Origin: Nannochloris sp. 'desiccata'
Taxonomy: Eukaryota; Chlorophyta; Trebouxiophyceae; Chlorellales; Chlorellaceae
Assembly (NCBI GenBank): GCA_019044685.2
Contig: JAGTXX020000010.1
Location: forward strand, 62,001 to 126,000
DNA length: 64,000 nucleotides
Direction: 5' to 3'
The notes beneath the pieces are model-generated. The model was not told the DNA's origin, did not search any database, and saw only the letters and a list, made by a program, of their open reading frames with translations. Both the position numbers and the translations under genes were made by a program. Shown here one piece after another: positions 42,921 through 57,500 of this stretch; the first letter of the stretch is position 1, and every line of letters starts with the position of its first letter.

Positions 42921-43215
42921 TTTTGTTGACCGATGGGGCTCAATCAATAATTAAAAGGCAAATACGCCCAATACCAAGCTCAAATAAGGGGTAATATAAT
43001 GAACCCAGATTTAATACTGATCTTCGAGGCTATAAAACTTGACCCTTTCAAGGGCTTTACCTGCCGCGATCGAGGTTTCTCTTCTTCGTTTCTTTTTTTT
43101 TTCAAAGCTCTGTTCTAATCTTTTTAATCTACTTACAAAATGTTATACATCTCATGTTCAAGAACATGGGCGCTAGGATACTATTGCCTATACGAGTGTA
43201 TTAACTCTCCTATCT
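42921..43215. promoter_or_regulatory. Spacer between citrate synthase start and PSMA6 end
   Basis: 295 bp holding the citrate synthase promoter and the PSMA6 3'UTR. Pyrimidine-rich on the plus strand near 43,080. No defined element seen. Confidence 0.4.
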
Positions 43216-44103
43216 CTAATCCCTCTCGCTGATGGCTACCAAGTGCTCTTCCACTTCAGCATCACTCAACACTTTAAACGCTCCCTTATCAGCCATAGAA
43301 ACAACACCTACTTCTATATCTGTAGCCTTTAAATCTTCAGCAAGAACATGCTGTAATGCAGAAATAGCAGATTCAACTGCATCTGTATATGTTAATGCAC
43401 TTAAACCACCATCAGTGCCCTTGTGTCGCTTTTCCAACCAATTGATCGCTTCTTGATCTTTGGCACCTGAAGCAGTAGCCTTGTAGCCAACATAATACCC
43501 AGCAGGGTCTACTTTAAAAAGCTGAGGACCCTTTTCTTCATCAATACCCACGATAATGGGGACTACACCTAAAGGACGCATGTATGCATGTTGTGTATAG
43601 ACCTGTGCTTGATCTGCAAGGATGCGTGCAAGAAAATCAGGAGGGATTTCGTAACCATACTTGAATCTGAATTCTGCAGCTTCAGCGCGAGCTTTTTGAA
43701 CCAATGAGCGAGAATCCCCTTGCATTCCAGTGACCAGCATACCGATACTGCGGGTAATTTTGTGGATAGAGGTGACTGATGTAGGGTCAACGAGTTTGTC
43801 GGGGATTTTGCGTTGAGTGACAAAACAGACGCAATCTGCTCCGCGGACAGCGACTGCACTTAAACCAGATGTCTTGACTGCCTTGAAAGCATACTCTGCA
43901 AGGTTCGAGAGAAGGGACAGGGAAATAAAGTTGGAAACTGAGAGGGAAGTGCAGGTTCTTCCGAAAGAATGAAATAGTAATTATTATTTAAGGCTGATCA
44001 GGGGCTTTGAGAACAGATTTTAAGTCTTACCGACTTGGTATAACCGTCCTTCCGGGCTAAAAATTGTGATGTGCCTATCATAACCTCCACTGCCGCGCGA
44101 CAT
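43216..44103 (-). CDS. PSMA6: 20S proteasome subunit alpha-6 (PSMA6/PAA)
   Basis: Exons 44031-44103 and 43216-43895 (phase 1) give 250 residues. [20 protein letters not shown] then LYQVEYAFKAV is the alpha-subunit signature with the gate-forming N-terminus. [61 protein letters not shown] and the end [13 protein letters not shown] match alpha-6 (human PSMA6, plant PAA). Alpha subunits form the outer rings of the 20S core and are not proteolytic. The short first exon covers the conserved N-terminus, which fixes the start. Confidence 0.96.
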
Positions 44104-44604
44104 GTTGCTGATCCTGTGTCTTCTAGTTCCTGATCTTTATGTTTATGGGAAAAGGAAACCTGGGTGCCAGAGAAAAGCAAATAATCTGTAAGAGTTCTAG
44201 TTCCAAGTTCAACGGGTCTAGGCACAGAAAGGTGATTTAGGCCTCGGAAAGCAAGGGCACCACCTAAGCTGGAGTGATCAAAGTTGAAATGATGCACTCT
44301 CAAGAGGTATTAGGAGCTTTCTGGCAATGAAGAGCAGCCTGAATATTTATTATCTTCGTTAATAATCCATAATAACCCAGAAATGTAGCACTATAATGGA
44401 CTCCAAAAAACTCAATGCGAAATGTGTGAAAAAGCTTCGATCCTGGCATTCGGAGTAGTGAGGCACTTTTTCTCCAAGCAAAAGGCTCATCCATCTCACA
44501 TTCACATATACAGCCCAATTTATACCAAAATCTATCTCACGGACACAGCGCCGCCGCAGCACAGAGTTTTTTAACTTTACATTTATAGTAGCAAAACAAA
44601 CAGC
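44104..44604. promoter_or_regulatory. Bidirectional promoter region, PSMA6 / plastid L24
   Basis: 501 bp between two divergent start codons. No other gene seen; must contain both promoters. Confidence 0.5.
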
Positions 44605-45350
44605 ATGGCATTCTTGGGCTCCCAGCAGCTCACTATGCAGCGCAGCGGATTCTTCGGCGGTAACAGCAGCTTAACAGGAGCATCTAGGGCACAGAGGGTG
44701 AGAATGCGCCTCAATTTGGCACCTTTTATGGCGAACTAGCAGTCCCCACAAGTCCATTTTAAGAGTTAAATTATTATATTTTGCAGGCAGCGGCACCTAG
44801 CAGCTTTACTGTTTACGCAGGAAGAATCGTAAGTGGCGAATAACAATGCCGATGTTCTTAATGAATGCAAATTTTGGCTGACCTGTCTTGTTTAATATTC
44901 TTACATGCAACTTTTTCTCAGATATCCTATTTGTTTACATCAATCTTCATTCCTTTCTCCCAATAACAGGGTCCTGGAAAAAAATGGGAACATTACGACC
45001 TCACTCCCAACGGCAAGCCTGTCCGTGTCAGGATGCATGTTAAATCTGGAGACATTGTTCAAGTCATCTCAGGACATGATAAAGGCAAGGTTGGTAAAAT
45101 CACCATGGTGAACACCAAGACTGGTGAAGTTGCTATCGAGGGCGTGAATATCAAGACCAAGCACGTCAAACCTACCGCTGGTGAGGAAGAAGGTGGTCAG
45201 ATTGTGAAAAAGGAGTTCCCCGTCCACCATTCCAACGTCCAGCATTACTCTGAATCAGCTCAAACTACCTCTCGTATCGGCCGTAAAGTAGAGAATGGAA
45301 AGAAGGTCAGGTTCCTGAAAAAGACTGGAGAAGTTATTGATAAGGAGTAA
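44605..45350 (+). CDS. RPL24: Plastid 50S ribosomal protein uL24c
   Basis: Exons 44605-44697, 44787-44828 and 44970-45350 (all phase 0) give 171 residues. The first about 42 residues ([20 protein letters not shown], Ser/Arg/Ala-rich, ending near VYAG) form a plastid transit peptide without a signal peptide, which argues for a primary plastid. The mature part has the KOW-type core [37 protein letters not shown] and [17 protein letters not shown] of bacterial-type L24, then [13 protein letters not shown]. uL24 starts assembly of the large subunit by binding 23S rRNA. Confidence 0.94.
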
Positions 45351-45589
45351 ATATATGCATCATCAATATTAGTTAATCAATTATTTTTACTCATTTTAAT
45401 TTTTCTGCTTTAGAATTGGGACTCAGAGGCACGAGCAAAATGCTGCTGGTCTTTTCAAATAGATAAGTTTTCTAGATTAGGGATTCATATCTTTTTACAA
45501 TTGAAATATAATAAGAATGTAGTACAATGCAATGATAAAATGATGCGATATAATGTAATCAATTTTCCCCGCAAGCAGTTCTAAGTTTT
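45351..45589. other. Convergent 3' region, L24c / dynein
   Basis: 239 bp of AT-rich 3'UTR sequence; no gene. Confidence 0.6.
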
Positions 45590-48500
45590 CTAAGCAATGT
45601 CAAGCAACAGAGCAACGCCTGCCTGTGCCCATTTTCTGGCCGGTTGTTTCCCTCCTTTCAGCTGTACAGTAAACACTTCCTGCCTAAATCGCGCTTCTGT
45701 AGTATACACAGGACAGGCGTACGCATCAGCAGGGGCAGCAGCTTTTTCAGCAGACACCCCTTTGACATGCAGCACTGGTAGAGCACATGCCATCTCCTTC
45801 GGTCTACTTTCTTCTAAACAACCAGTCCTTTCTTCCCAACGAGCACCTTCTAGGTATAAACCGTGTATATATGCCCCTTCACGAGGTGGTGCGTCTACTT
45901 GAGTTTGTACTTTCCTAGTTACTTCAGTTACCAGAACAGTCGCATCCAAAGCATAGCCTCCTTTCCTAGCTGCAACTTGCTGGACAGCAGTTAAAAAAGA
46001 AGCTGGATTAAACAAACCAGGTAGCCAAACTGTATTTGGTAAAGTTCTTGGTGAAGAAGACCATTCTGAGAGCTGTATATGCCTGGATATCAGATTTTTA
46101 ATCCAAGAGGATAGTGGGCGCAAGGACGGGTACGCAACTGCTGCCCAGGAAAGAGGCACTCGGTCAGCTGCTAAGGCAGTTGCTAAGGCATCCATTGATT
46201 CACTCATGACGAGATCTCCTTTTAATCCTAGAGCTACTTCAGCAAGGGAGGTGCGAATTGTGGCTAACACAATATTCATTCTTTCGCATTCTTGCAAGAC
46301 CACCATGGCAAATGGTCCTGGTGCTGGTGAATTTTCTAGTTGCCCCTGATCACCAGTAGCAGAAGGTGCAATGGCAGCCGCACGAACTTCTTCGATGCTT
46401 ATAGTACTAGGAAGTGATTCTAAAATAGCCTCCATTGCAGATTTGCATCGCTCTTCAACAGTGGCACTACCGCCTGTTGCAGCAGCAGTGGCACCGCCGC
46501 CAGATTGTAAAGCTGCTAATGCAGCGCAAATTTCCCCTGCTGCGCGTAATGAGACACCTCTCTCTGCGTTAGAATGTAATCCTAATGGTCCTCCACCATC
46601 TTTAGGTGCTTTTTCTAGAATATATTGAGTTGTTTGTGCGTGATTTAAGCCTGAAGGTGGCAGTGACAATTCGGGACAGACTTTGCCAGTTTCGAGCAAT
46701 GCAGGACTGAGTAAACTTTCTAAATAGGCGCTTACTAACCGTCTATCCCATAGTTCGACTACGTGTCCTCCATACATGATCTCTCCAGCAAGATATCGCA
46801 AATCATCCCAAGGTATTTTTGCGCCAGTGTCTAAATAATTTGCTGCAAGCTGCCCACAGCACCGCAAATCGCCTGCGCTGAAGGGATATGCCATATTCCA
46901 CCCAATACCACTACGAGTCCCAGGTGAATTTCCGACTCCGAATTTCTTGCGTTCTTGCAGCACAGCGTGGAAGAAACACAGGGCAAAAACAATGGCTCTA
47001 TATTCTGTTGGGCGTACACACGAATCCAGTATATCATCATCAAACATCGCCCAAGCACGTGCTAAATTAGCACAAATGCCCTGAGGAGGTTCATTCGTCA
47101 GTTTAACACACGATTGGAGGAGAGAAGGAGGAAGTGGGCGTTCAAGAGAAGGCGGAGGTTCAGCAGAAAGGAAAAGTTGGAAATCAGGATGAGTTGTTCC
47201 TGTTGTTGCAGAAAGGCTATCTATCGCTCTATCGAGCTCAGCCCAGGTCCATTCCATAGTTAAATGAATGTTTTGAAGTAACACCCAGCCACCGTGGGAT
47301 GCGGCGTGGCGCAATTTAGCCATCGCAGGTGCTTCTTGACCTTGACCTAACGACACCGAGGCATAGTTACCAGCAGCGATTAATCCCTTCTTTTTAGCTG
47401 CTTCTTCCACCGAAGTAGCAGTATCTACACCAGGAGATACAAAAATCAGCACAGGTGTAGCAGGACCTGCATCTTGTAACGCAAGTTCCAAGTCGAAATT
47501 TTTCGAAGCAGTATGGGTAAAGGCCGGCCCGAGGGTTGCAGCAACAAAGGAAGAAAGGGCAGGACCGAGTCTATCTGGCCTCATTGCACGTACTAATAGT
47601 AATTTATGCAATGCTGTAAGTTTTCTCCAGTCTCTAGGGAGATTTTCTTCTTCAGGGCGATCCAAATGATACCACTCACCCCAACGTTTTGCACTGCTTT
47701 CAAGATCTTCAACTAGACCACGGAAGCCGTCAACCTCTTCTAAGGCTAAAACAGTAGCTTTAATAGAAGAAGGAAGCCATTCAACCGCTACTTTACTTTT
47801 TCCAGACGCTTGCGGAGCGCAAAGAAGGAAATCCAAGGCAGCTGGCGTCAACTCTGAGCGAGCTTTTAAAGTTTCCAAAGCAAGTTGTGCTGCTGCAACT
47901 GGTTTATGTCGCTCGAATAATCCCTGTGTGACGTATGTAAATACACTTTCAGTCACTGAAGATATCAACGCACCAACACGGGCATCCAAATCAACCGGAG
48001 CTTGACTTCCTCTTCTTTCTTCTTCACCGGTCGTCGTGGTTTTTGACGGCACCAAGGGTGTGGCTGCATCCATACCACGTTTCATTACTCTTGAGAAATT
48101 AGCCATAGAGTACCAATATACTCTATCTAAAGCAGCTAAAGAATCAATAAAGAAGTACAACATCGCACCACGAGCAGCAACAGGTCTGTACACTTCACAT
48201 GCAACATTCAGTTTAATTTCTGCAGTTTTGGCTTTGGCTACATTATCCGCAACTTCCAAGGCAGTTGCCTTTGTAGCTTCTAGATTTTCTACTAAAGGTT
48301 TATCTTCAAGAATATCGCCTTGGGATGCAGCTAATCGAGCTAACAATCCATCTTCTAGCTCTTCAAGGGTGACTGTGTACTCGGCGAGTTGAGCTGAAAG
48401 GGCAGCTGCTTGTGCTTGGAGGTCTGCTGCTTCGTGGCCAACGACAGCAGCGAGAAGCTGTTCTTCTAACCCTTCTGGAGTAACAGCGAAATTAACGATT

Positions 48501-51500
48501 GTAGTCTGAGCTGCTACTTCAGGACCATAGTGAGGATTAGGTAGCTGCATAGAGAAGAGGGAAAAAAAGGCATCAGCAGGGTTTTTTTTCTTCCTTTTTT
48601 TTTGTACTAAATTTAAGATTCTTGAGATTGATAAACCAGATTGAGCATATAAAATTGTAATATATATTTTTTACCTTCGTATGAAGATATAATTTGAACT
48701 CTGGATGTAAGGCAACTTCCCTGCCACCCAACGTCAACATCACCGACCGCCCTCTTTTCACAGTCCTTTTCGCCACCAATGGCTCCAACGCAGGATCTAA
48801 TGATTCAGGCAGGTTTTCAATCATTAGAGGAGTACCATTCTCAATACATCGTATAACTGCATCTACTAATTTCGGTGCTCCCTGTTGTAAGATGACTAAT
48901 CCTTTCGACCCTTCTCTGCCTCGCACCCAACGAGCACCATGAAGCTGAGGATCAATGAGAAGAGGCCAACGTCGTGTTGCACCTACAATGCCAGCATTTT
49001 CTGCACTTAAGCGGTCTCCAAGGAGTCCTTCTTTTGCCCAGCTTGCCTGTGTGGTGCTAGTACAGAGAATATTCATAGGTGAGGGATTCTCTGAAAGTGG
49101 AATTCCTCTTCTTTGTGCTTCTGGAATCCACGAAACTTCAACCAAGTGAGCTCTCATCTGAGCATTAAACGCACCAGCATAAGAAACAAATGCTGCTGCA
49201 AGCAGAGCGTCACCAATGATGGTTTCGTCCTTTCTTTTGATGGTTTGAATGGCAGCATTCCAGCGCTGGAACTCGCTTCCTAGTCCCCCAATTACACGAT
49301 CAGCTAGTGCAGCTTTGGTAGCAGTACGTTCAGCTTGAGCTTCTGCTGCTACTTTTTCAGCAGTAGCAGCAACGAGGGATGCCTCAAGAGCACCTACGCG
49401 GGCACGCAACTCAGTAATATGTGCACGAATGCCAGAGAGTTTGCGATTTGCATCGGCAAGTTTCTTATTTGCTTCTACAAGCGCAGCGCGTTTTGGAGCT
49501 ACAACTTGGTAAATCCTGAAATATTTCGCAATATTAGTAACCCACGCACACAACCCAGCTGCAGCCATAGATTTCACTTTAATAGCCTCAGCTTTAAAAG
49601 TCGGCTGAGAAAGATAATCCTTTTCAACACGTTCCACACAACTTGCTGGCACGTTGTCTTTATTGAAGTTGGTTAAACTTTTCAAGAATGTGTCTAAACT
49701 TTGCGCACCCATCCATTTCTTCCCTCCAGTCCAAGAAAGGTCTTTTGGTATAACTCCACCGGGGGCTGTTAAAATCATGCAAGCAGCGACGACTGCTACC
49801 ACTTCAGGTGCAGGGTTACTGAACGACTTGAGTTCACCCAAAGAAGCTTTATCTAAAGAATTTAAAGCTGCTTCTGCGGCAGCAATAACAGGTTCTGCTG
49901 CCGCAAGGTCTGTAGTACATTCAGTCTGCACTTGTAAAACTTGGGCAGTTAATGTAGCGGCGGCTTCTTCATCTCCTTTACTTGCGGCTACTGCTTCATC
50001 AGCAATGGACTTTTCACGTCCAATAGATTCAATAAGAGCTGCAGCAGCAGCTTTCTTTTCTGCAACGACTAATTTCTCTGCAGCCAAGGCAGTCCGTAGA
50101 CCTTCAACTGCAGCGGCCGCCGTTGAAATTTTATCAACGCCCTGTTCCAATCTTTCCCTGGATGCTAGTAAGCCAGCTGAAGTCTTTTGAAGAGTCTCTT
50201 TATAGACTCCAATAAGCTCTAAGAAAGACTTTGGAGTAGTATAGTTATACCTTCTGAACTGCTCCAGATATTGCTTGCACGCAGCTTCAACAGCCGCATG
50301 GGTAGAAGCCATATGAGCAGCTACAGCAGCTCTCAAACCTGCGTTATTCTCACCAGATAAAGCAGGTTCCGTAATTAAAAAGCGTTCTGCTACTGATTCT
50401 AAAGCGTCACGTGGCCAAGGGCGCAACCAATTATAGGTAACACACGCAACCAACGCAGGAAACCGCCTTGCCAAACCACGCAATCTCTCCCCAGCAGGGC
50501 TTAGACACAAGACAACATGCAAATTACGTCTCAATTTCTTCAATATATGTGCCCAACACGCTTCAGGAGTATCTAAACCGCCGGATGCTTTGACCTCTGC
50601 ACGCACAGCGGCGCCGAGTGCTTCTCTCTCTTCAGCAGGTATCAAGTCAGCTACTTGGCCTGTAGCGAGCAACTCATTGATGTATACTAAAAACCTTTCA
50701 TCAACTATATGTGCATCAGTTATAATGAATGCAATATTTACTGATTTAGCACCGCATTTTTGATACAAAGTCGCTAAATCTGCTTTTAATTCATTGACAC
50801 CATACCCGGTAGTCACTTGAACTTGAAATACCTCACAGCCTGCCACGTGTGCAGCAAGCCTAGCGAGACTCTGTTTACCACTACCACCAACTCCAATCAT
50901 TGCAACATGGCCGCCAGGAACGGCCAGAACGCGAGCGACGCGTACTACATGCTCTGCTGCTTGAGGGAAGAGGACCAGATCCATTGCCGCAGCCGGGTTG
51001 CTTTCATTGTGTTCAACCAAACGAAATTCTAGGACTCGACGAAGTTGATCTTGAGAGACGATCTCATCATATAATGAGTTAGCATCATCATCAGCAATAG
51101 AAAAATGTGGACTCCTAGCTCCAGTAGCTGCATGGCTGTCACTACCAGCGCCGCCACTATCGGCTCCGTTGACGCCTCCATTTTGAGAAGAGCAGAAGGT
51201 AGAGAACAATAAAGGTCTAGCATCAATTGCTGCAGCTGTAATTCCAAGAGGTACAAAATGTCTCCTGATGACTGACGCCTTCAGCTGTTCCAAGGTATCT
51301 AAATCTCCATCACTGGTCAGCCTGTCTGCATACACACGCTCACACTCGTGACTCCACAAACGCGCTGCCTTGAGCAATTGAGCAGCTGTAGCTGTTAATC
51401 TACTATTTCGACCACCTCTACTGCGACCATCAGGGCTGCTATCACTGATGCAGAATGCAGCAGGAGTCATTCTCAAGAGCCCTCCCACCACAGCTGCTAC

Positions 51501-54500
51501 CTCTCGCAAAGTAAAAACGTAATGGAACCGCACAGCACTAGGAATAAACGTATTCACAATAGCTGTATGCAGCTCAACAGTAGCTTCAGCAAGCACCGAA
51601 GCTAATCGTTTCATTTCTTCGCTCCAATTCCCACCAATGGTTGATGCAAAGTGGCCTTGTAACAGCTGCATACACATAGAAACCGCAGTCTCTGGTGCAG
51701 GCGCAGGCACCAAAAATGTTGCAAAATGGCGTTGTAATCGACCAGACAAGGTAAACGAACCGGAAGTAGGGTTCATAGAAGCAACAAATTGGACTCCAGA
51801 GACCTCTTTTGAAGTCGCCTTTGCCTTGTCATACCATCCTTTGGAATCTATCGCCTGCCGAAGTAATTCTAAAGCAGATTGCGTATCATATTTGTCTTTG
51901 CTTGGCATATTAGCATCGTCAATAAAGTAAATTAATTTCTTTGTTCCTGGAGGGCCATACCGAGTGCCAATTTTCCGTTCAAGGGGAGCTTCAAGTGCAT
52001 TTTGTAAAGTGGGACCATCGTGGAAGGAGTTAAGAGGTAGAATGTGCGTGACGTAGCTTTCTGAGTCGAGAGATTTGAGTAAGTCTTTGATTGTTGAAGT
52101 TTTTCCAGTGCCAGCACCACCAACAAGCATTGCGCTGTGTCCATTTTTCAGTAAAAGCTTCAATAAATACTGTATCCGAATAGTTTCGGTTGTAGGTACA
52201 AACAATGCAGCAGGGTCAAGAGGAGCTCCAGAGGAGCTATTCGCATCGCCTCCAGCACCCCCACAAGATGCTGCCGTGACAGCTGCTGCGAAGTCAAAGG
52301 TAGGCATCAAAGATTTCCAATGACTCCATGCATTTGTTTTGGGATCAATAAAGTAGTCAAATACAGTGCAATCTGTATCAACAGGGAACGGGATTGTTTT
52401 GTGCTCAGAAATCCACCAAGTAGAAAATACTGCTCTGTGATCGGCAACCTTGTCTACAGTTAGACAGCCACCAAGAGCCCAAATGGAAGCGAATACAAAG
52501 CGAGCTTCAACAGCTTTACGATCCATATTAATACTATTAGCAGAGGCGGTGGTGCTAGGTGTAGAAGTTGAGTGAGCTTCTTCTTGTAGAAGGCCTTCAA
52601 CTAGTTTGCAGAGCGTCTCGACTTGGTTGACAAAAGGTAAAGGAACGATAGTAGCGCATTTTCTACGTACAAATTCCAGCGTTGGTTCAACATACCTGTC
52701 AAATAATGGAGTCAAGATGGCACGAAGCTCAGGAGAAGAGTGTCCAGAGAGCCAAGAATCGGCAGTTGCCCTCCACCCCACATCCTCGGCTGCAGGAAAA
52801 AAATAAAAAAAACAGAAAAAATAAAGATCACCAACTAAACGAAGCGTTTTCTGTAAATGACAAATTCTTAAGATGAATAAAATAAAACGTACCGTTCATA
52901 TATATAACACCTCCTCGAGAGACCGTGGCAGGACTGGCATGGTTCATATGACTAATCTCTAAAAGCAGCCTCATCGATGGAGCTAAAGCAATACGCTCGT
53001 TAGAAGCTAATGTCAACATTTTATTATCATCCATCACGGTATTCATACTTTCAATCCATTCAGGATCGATATCACCATCCAATACAATCCATTGATGGTG
53101 CCCAGTAGAAGCTGAGGTACCACTAGCAGCACCGCTGCTGTGTGCCGCGGCCATGCTGCGGTAGGTAGCACTCAACAAACCCTCCTTCCATTCACGTGTT
53201 TGTGGGTGAAGACATCCATACAACTCATCACGTGTAACTGATTTAGGATTAATGACCTTCGCAACAGCTATATGGCCAGAGAGTTGCAGTGCTCGTTGCA
53301 GCGTTTTCCAAACTGCCGTCTTCCCACAGCCAGGAGGACCAAGTAAGAAGACAGACCAACGAACCTCGAAAATTTCCCTAAGTTGGGATACTTTGAGTAA
53401 AAATACAGGCTCAGGTTGGTACCCCAGCTCCAAAGCAGCCTCTCGCACTCGCGTCTCAAAAGTTATATCAATAGCACGAGGCACGAGAGAAGACGTTTTA
53501 GGGAACAAATCTTCTAATAATCCAGAAAACACAGCTGCATCATCTGCAGTCAATTTCCCTAAATTAAAATCGCGAAGTGCACGCAATAGAACTTTCTCTT
53601 CAGAAAGCTCTGGTGCAGCACGTTTCATGCCACCTGCAACATAGAGAGTAGTTTTGATTGCTCGCAATTTCCAGTCATAGTGCCTTGCTTTGCTTAATAA
53701 ATCTTCACAGAGACGATAAAGCGCAATGAATTTTCTGGACAAAGCACGTGCTGCTTGGAAGCCTTCAGCCATGAGCATTATTTCGCAGATAAGTGATAAA
53801 TCTGGGGCTGCCATGGAGACTGGCCGGAAGAGCGCTTTGAGAGATTCTGGGAGTTCGGCTCTGCCAATGTAGCCAGGATTCATTGTAATGTGAGCCATAG
53901 CTGCGGAGGAAATTAAAAAGATAAATTATACTAATTAGTGCGCGAAGCTCAGAAGGAAATAATGTGGGGGGAAAGGTGGTTGGCCGCAACAGAAGCAGCG
54001 GTAGCACCGCAAAAATATTGAAGCAATAATTGGGAATCTGTTTTATTATCTTACCACTATTTTTTAATTTAATTTCATTTCCTTCAAATAATAAATGATT
54101 CTGTCTAGATCTCAATGCGTCCAGTACTGCCTTGTACTGGGTAGAACACACAGAAAGTACCGGTACCGGAATTCTATTAAACTCATCAAAACAGCCCCAA
54201 GCGCCAGTTTGAGCTAACCCCTTGTAGATTTGACCCATGGCTTTATAATCCATTTGATCAGAGCAATTGAAAACGTAGCATTGGACTCCTAGAGCACGAG
54301 CAAGATCTTTTGTTGTTTCAGTTTTCCCCGTCCCTGCAGGCCCAGCAGGGGCACCACCTGAAAAAGTATTGGAAAAAGGGAAGTTGAACATGTAAAAAAA
54401 TAAGGAGTATATTGAATTAAAAACATTGATACTACTACTCATACTACTCATACTTAAAAAGCTGGAAAAAATAATATATAATATAAAAGAATCCTCTCTT

Positions 54501-57500
54501 CACCTACCGAGGATCAAGCGTTGTGCTTGGGTTAAAGTAATATAGCACCGATCAGTCAATGGTGTAATACACAAACATCCACAGTTTCCAATATATTCAA
54601 ATTGGTAAGGAATATCAGCATCACAAATTTGCACCAATGGATCACCAGTCTTAGGGTCTTGAGTGTACCGTAACTGAGATTGCCAAGCAAAGACGTCCGC
54701 AGCTTCGCACCTATCTTCAATTAATCTTTGAACAACGTCTCGGGCATGGACATCAATAGTACACAGCGTAATAAGCTTTTTACGGTCATTTTTACTTAAT
54801 GGGCTGTTAATCAATTCTATAATTTCACTTAGTTGTGCTTTTTGGCGTTCTAAAAGAGTTTTTAAAGCGTCCTCGTTGCCACCTTCCAGCTCAGCAAAGG
54901 CATCGTTCACTTGTTGTGTGAAATATGTCCTGCTGACGAGGACAGTAGTTTGAGCAGAATAGTCAAATACCCATTTAGAACGCGGCTTCTCTTCATAAGC
55001 AGGCATTGCTGCTCTGTATTCTGCTCTCAGCGCAGCACGCATAGCGTCAACCACAGCCGCAAGCCACACCTCAACTGCCCCAGTACAGCGGCATTCTCCA
55101 TCAAATATAACGTATTCACCTTCTCCACTATACATACCGATAGCAACATTGGTCCGCTGACCAGTAGCCTCATCTTTCTTCCACTCCAATCGATGCAAAT
55201 TATCAAACAATTTGGGCAAGTGGTGCTCCACTGAATGAGGATCGCCACCTTTTGCCAGAATATCTAGCAAATCCGCAGTAGAGACAAAGTAAAAACGAGG
55301 AAAAGCTTGTCTTTTTGTCTCCAAATAATCTTGCAAAGCACGTTCTCGCAGCTCTAAAGAGCGTAACAGCATTTCCAGCCTTTCTCTTCGTCCAGGTACA
55401 GCGCAGGCATCCAACACAGCAGGCGTAGCAGGTGCTGCCATCATTAATTCTTTAAAGTCGGAATTTACTTGATCAAACATAGTTGCTTCTTCAGGTAACT
55501 GCGCTCGAATATCAGCAGATGTACAGAAAATTGCTTCCAAAGCTGTCCACTTACGTTGAGTATCACTCCAAATTGATAACACAACATCCACGTTCGACAA
55601 TTTCTTTTGCCAAGTAGCAACTTTAGATCTAAATGTAGGGTTTTCAGAGACAGCTTTACTAGCATTAAGATTTTGTAAAGTGACGCCATCAGACTCTAAA
55701 GCTTCAGTCACCGTTTCATCAACCACCAAACACGGAGGCGTTGTAGTAGGTGCATTTGTAATAGTAAACCCCAGGGTCAACACTTTCCACCCAGATTCAA
55801 TCTTAGTCAAAGCTTTTTCAACAACAGCTTCTTTTTTTGCAGTGTCTACAACCTCTGCACATGCATCAGCACACCGGTCAAGACGTAAAGCAAGAAGAGC
55901 TCCCAACGTCAAAGATGAAGGGTCTGAAGGTAAGCTTGCATTGAGAGCTCGGCCCAGTGCAGCCCAGTGACGGTCCTTCATAGCTGGATGAGCTAAATCT
56001 TTTATCAGAGGCAATATCGTACTTATCCCTTTAACCCTGGATTCTAATATTTTATACGAATTGTATTCTCGGACAGATCGAGGTAAAGATTTCAAATCTT
56101 TATTTTTACGTTTACACTCTTCACCCAGTGCTTCTGCGTCTACTTGAGGCCATGGAAGGGCATCCCAAGAGGAGAATATATTCAGGGTAGTAGATATTTC
56201 ATCCCACAATAAACGTAGCGCATGAGCTTCTTCTTGGCACCGTTGTAAGCTAGAGGAGGAAGAAACTGTCCTGTCGGCAGAGGAGGTGGCGCCGCTGCAA
56301 CTGCTGGGCTGAGAAGAAGATAAGATGTCCAACAGCTGAAGACGTTCTCGCAAAGAATCAGATCTAGAACTCAAATCATGTAAATTAATAGAAACATTAC
56401 TACCACTGTTGGTTCTAAGCTGCAGCGTGTCCAGGGCGGCAACCGCTTGTTCTACCTCTGCAGCCGTAAGCTCTTTTCCACCAGGCGGCCCAAACGGAGC
56501 TATTTTCTGGAAATACACACGAAATTCTTCACTTTCATGGTTTAATTGTGAATATAATTTCTTCACATCTGCTACTTCGGCGGTAATAACAGGGGAAAGT
56601 GCTTCTTTTGCAGCAGATGCTTTGCGGGTCAGGCTTCTCCATGCTTGTGGGCATTGGCGTAAAGTAGATTCAGTCTCTTCAGAAAGAGGGGCCTCACACC
56701 GTTGTAGCATTGCTGAGGCAGCAAGAAGTGGACCTAACTCGGCATCAGAGTTGGATACACGTTGAGTAATTTCTTTGAAACAACGAAGTAAAGAATAGAG
56801 CTGCTGAGAATCAACTGCCATGGACGCAGCAGCGAGGGATGCTGTTGAAGAACGACGACTGCCAGTGCTACCAGCACCACTGAGCACTGAAGCTCTAGAA
56901 GATAATTTACTAGAGGAGCTAAAAATAGAGGCTCTGCCCATAAGGCTCGATCTCTGACCAGCAGTAGGAGCCACCTTTGTAGTCGCTCTACGAGACGCTG
57001 CTGAAGAAGAACCAAGGACAGTTGGTCCTCTTTCTTTTATTTGAACCATAGTCGACGCAGATTGGATAGTATCTATAGCTTTGCTAATAAATTCCATTGT
57101 AGAATCAAGTTTTCTTTCAACGCTGTGTCTAATTTTTCCGGTTAAAAGAGCAACGTGTTTGCCAGCAGCAGTAGCCAGAGCTTGTTTTGCTGGCTCAAAG
57201 TCCATTGATATCCAGCCAACTGGGGTTTGTACAGAAGGTATTTGGTGAATAGAGTCTTGAAGAGTGCGTAGCCGATGAATTTCTGTTTCAATTTCTTCTA
57301 AAACCTGCTTTTCTAGAGCTCCATCTTCTCCACTAGTATTATTTGAGAGAGTCGCAGCAGCAGCAGTACAGGTGGAAGCTACCTCGTGTTGGAAAATAAA
57401 AATCTGTGACGCTACAGATTCACACCGTGCAACACTCGTAGCAAATGCGCTTCTCACTGCTGCAAGGCCATCTCTAACAGCAAAGGTTTCTTCCAACTCA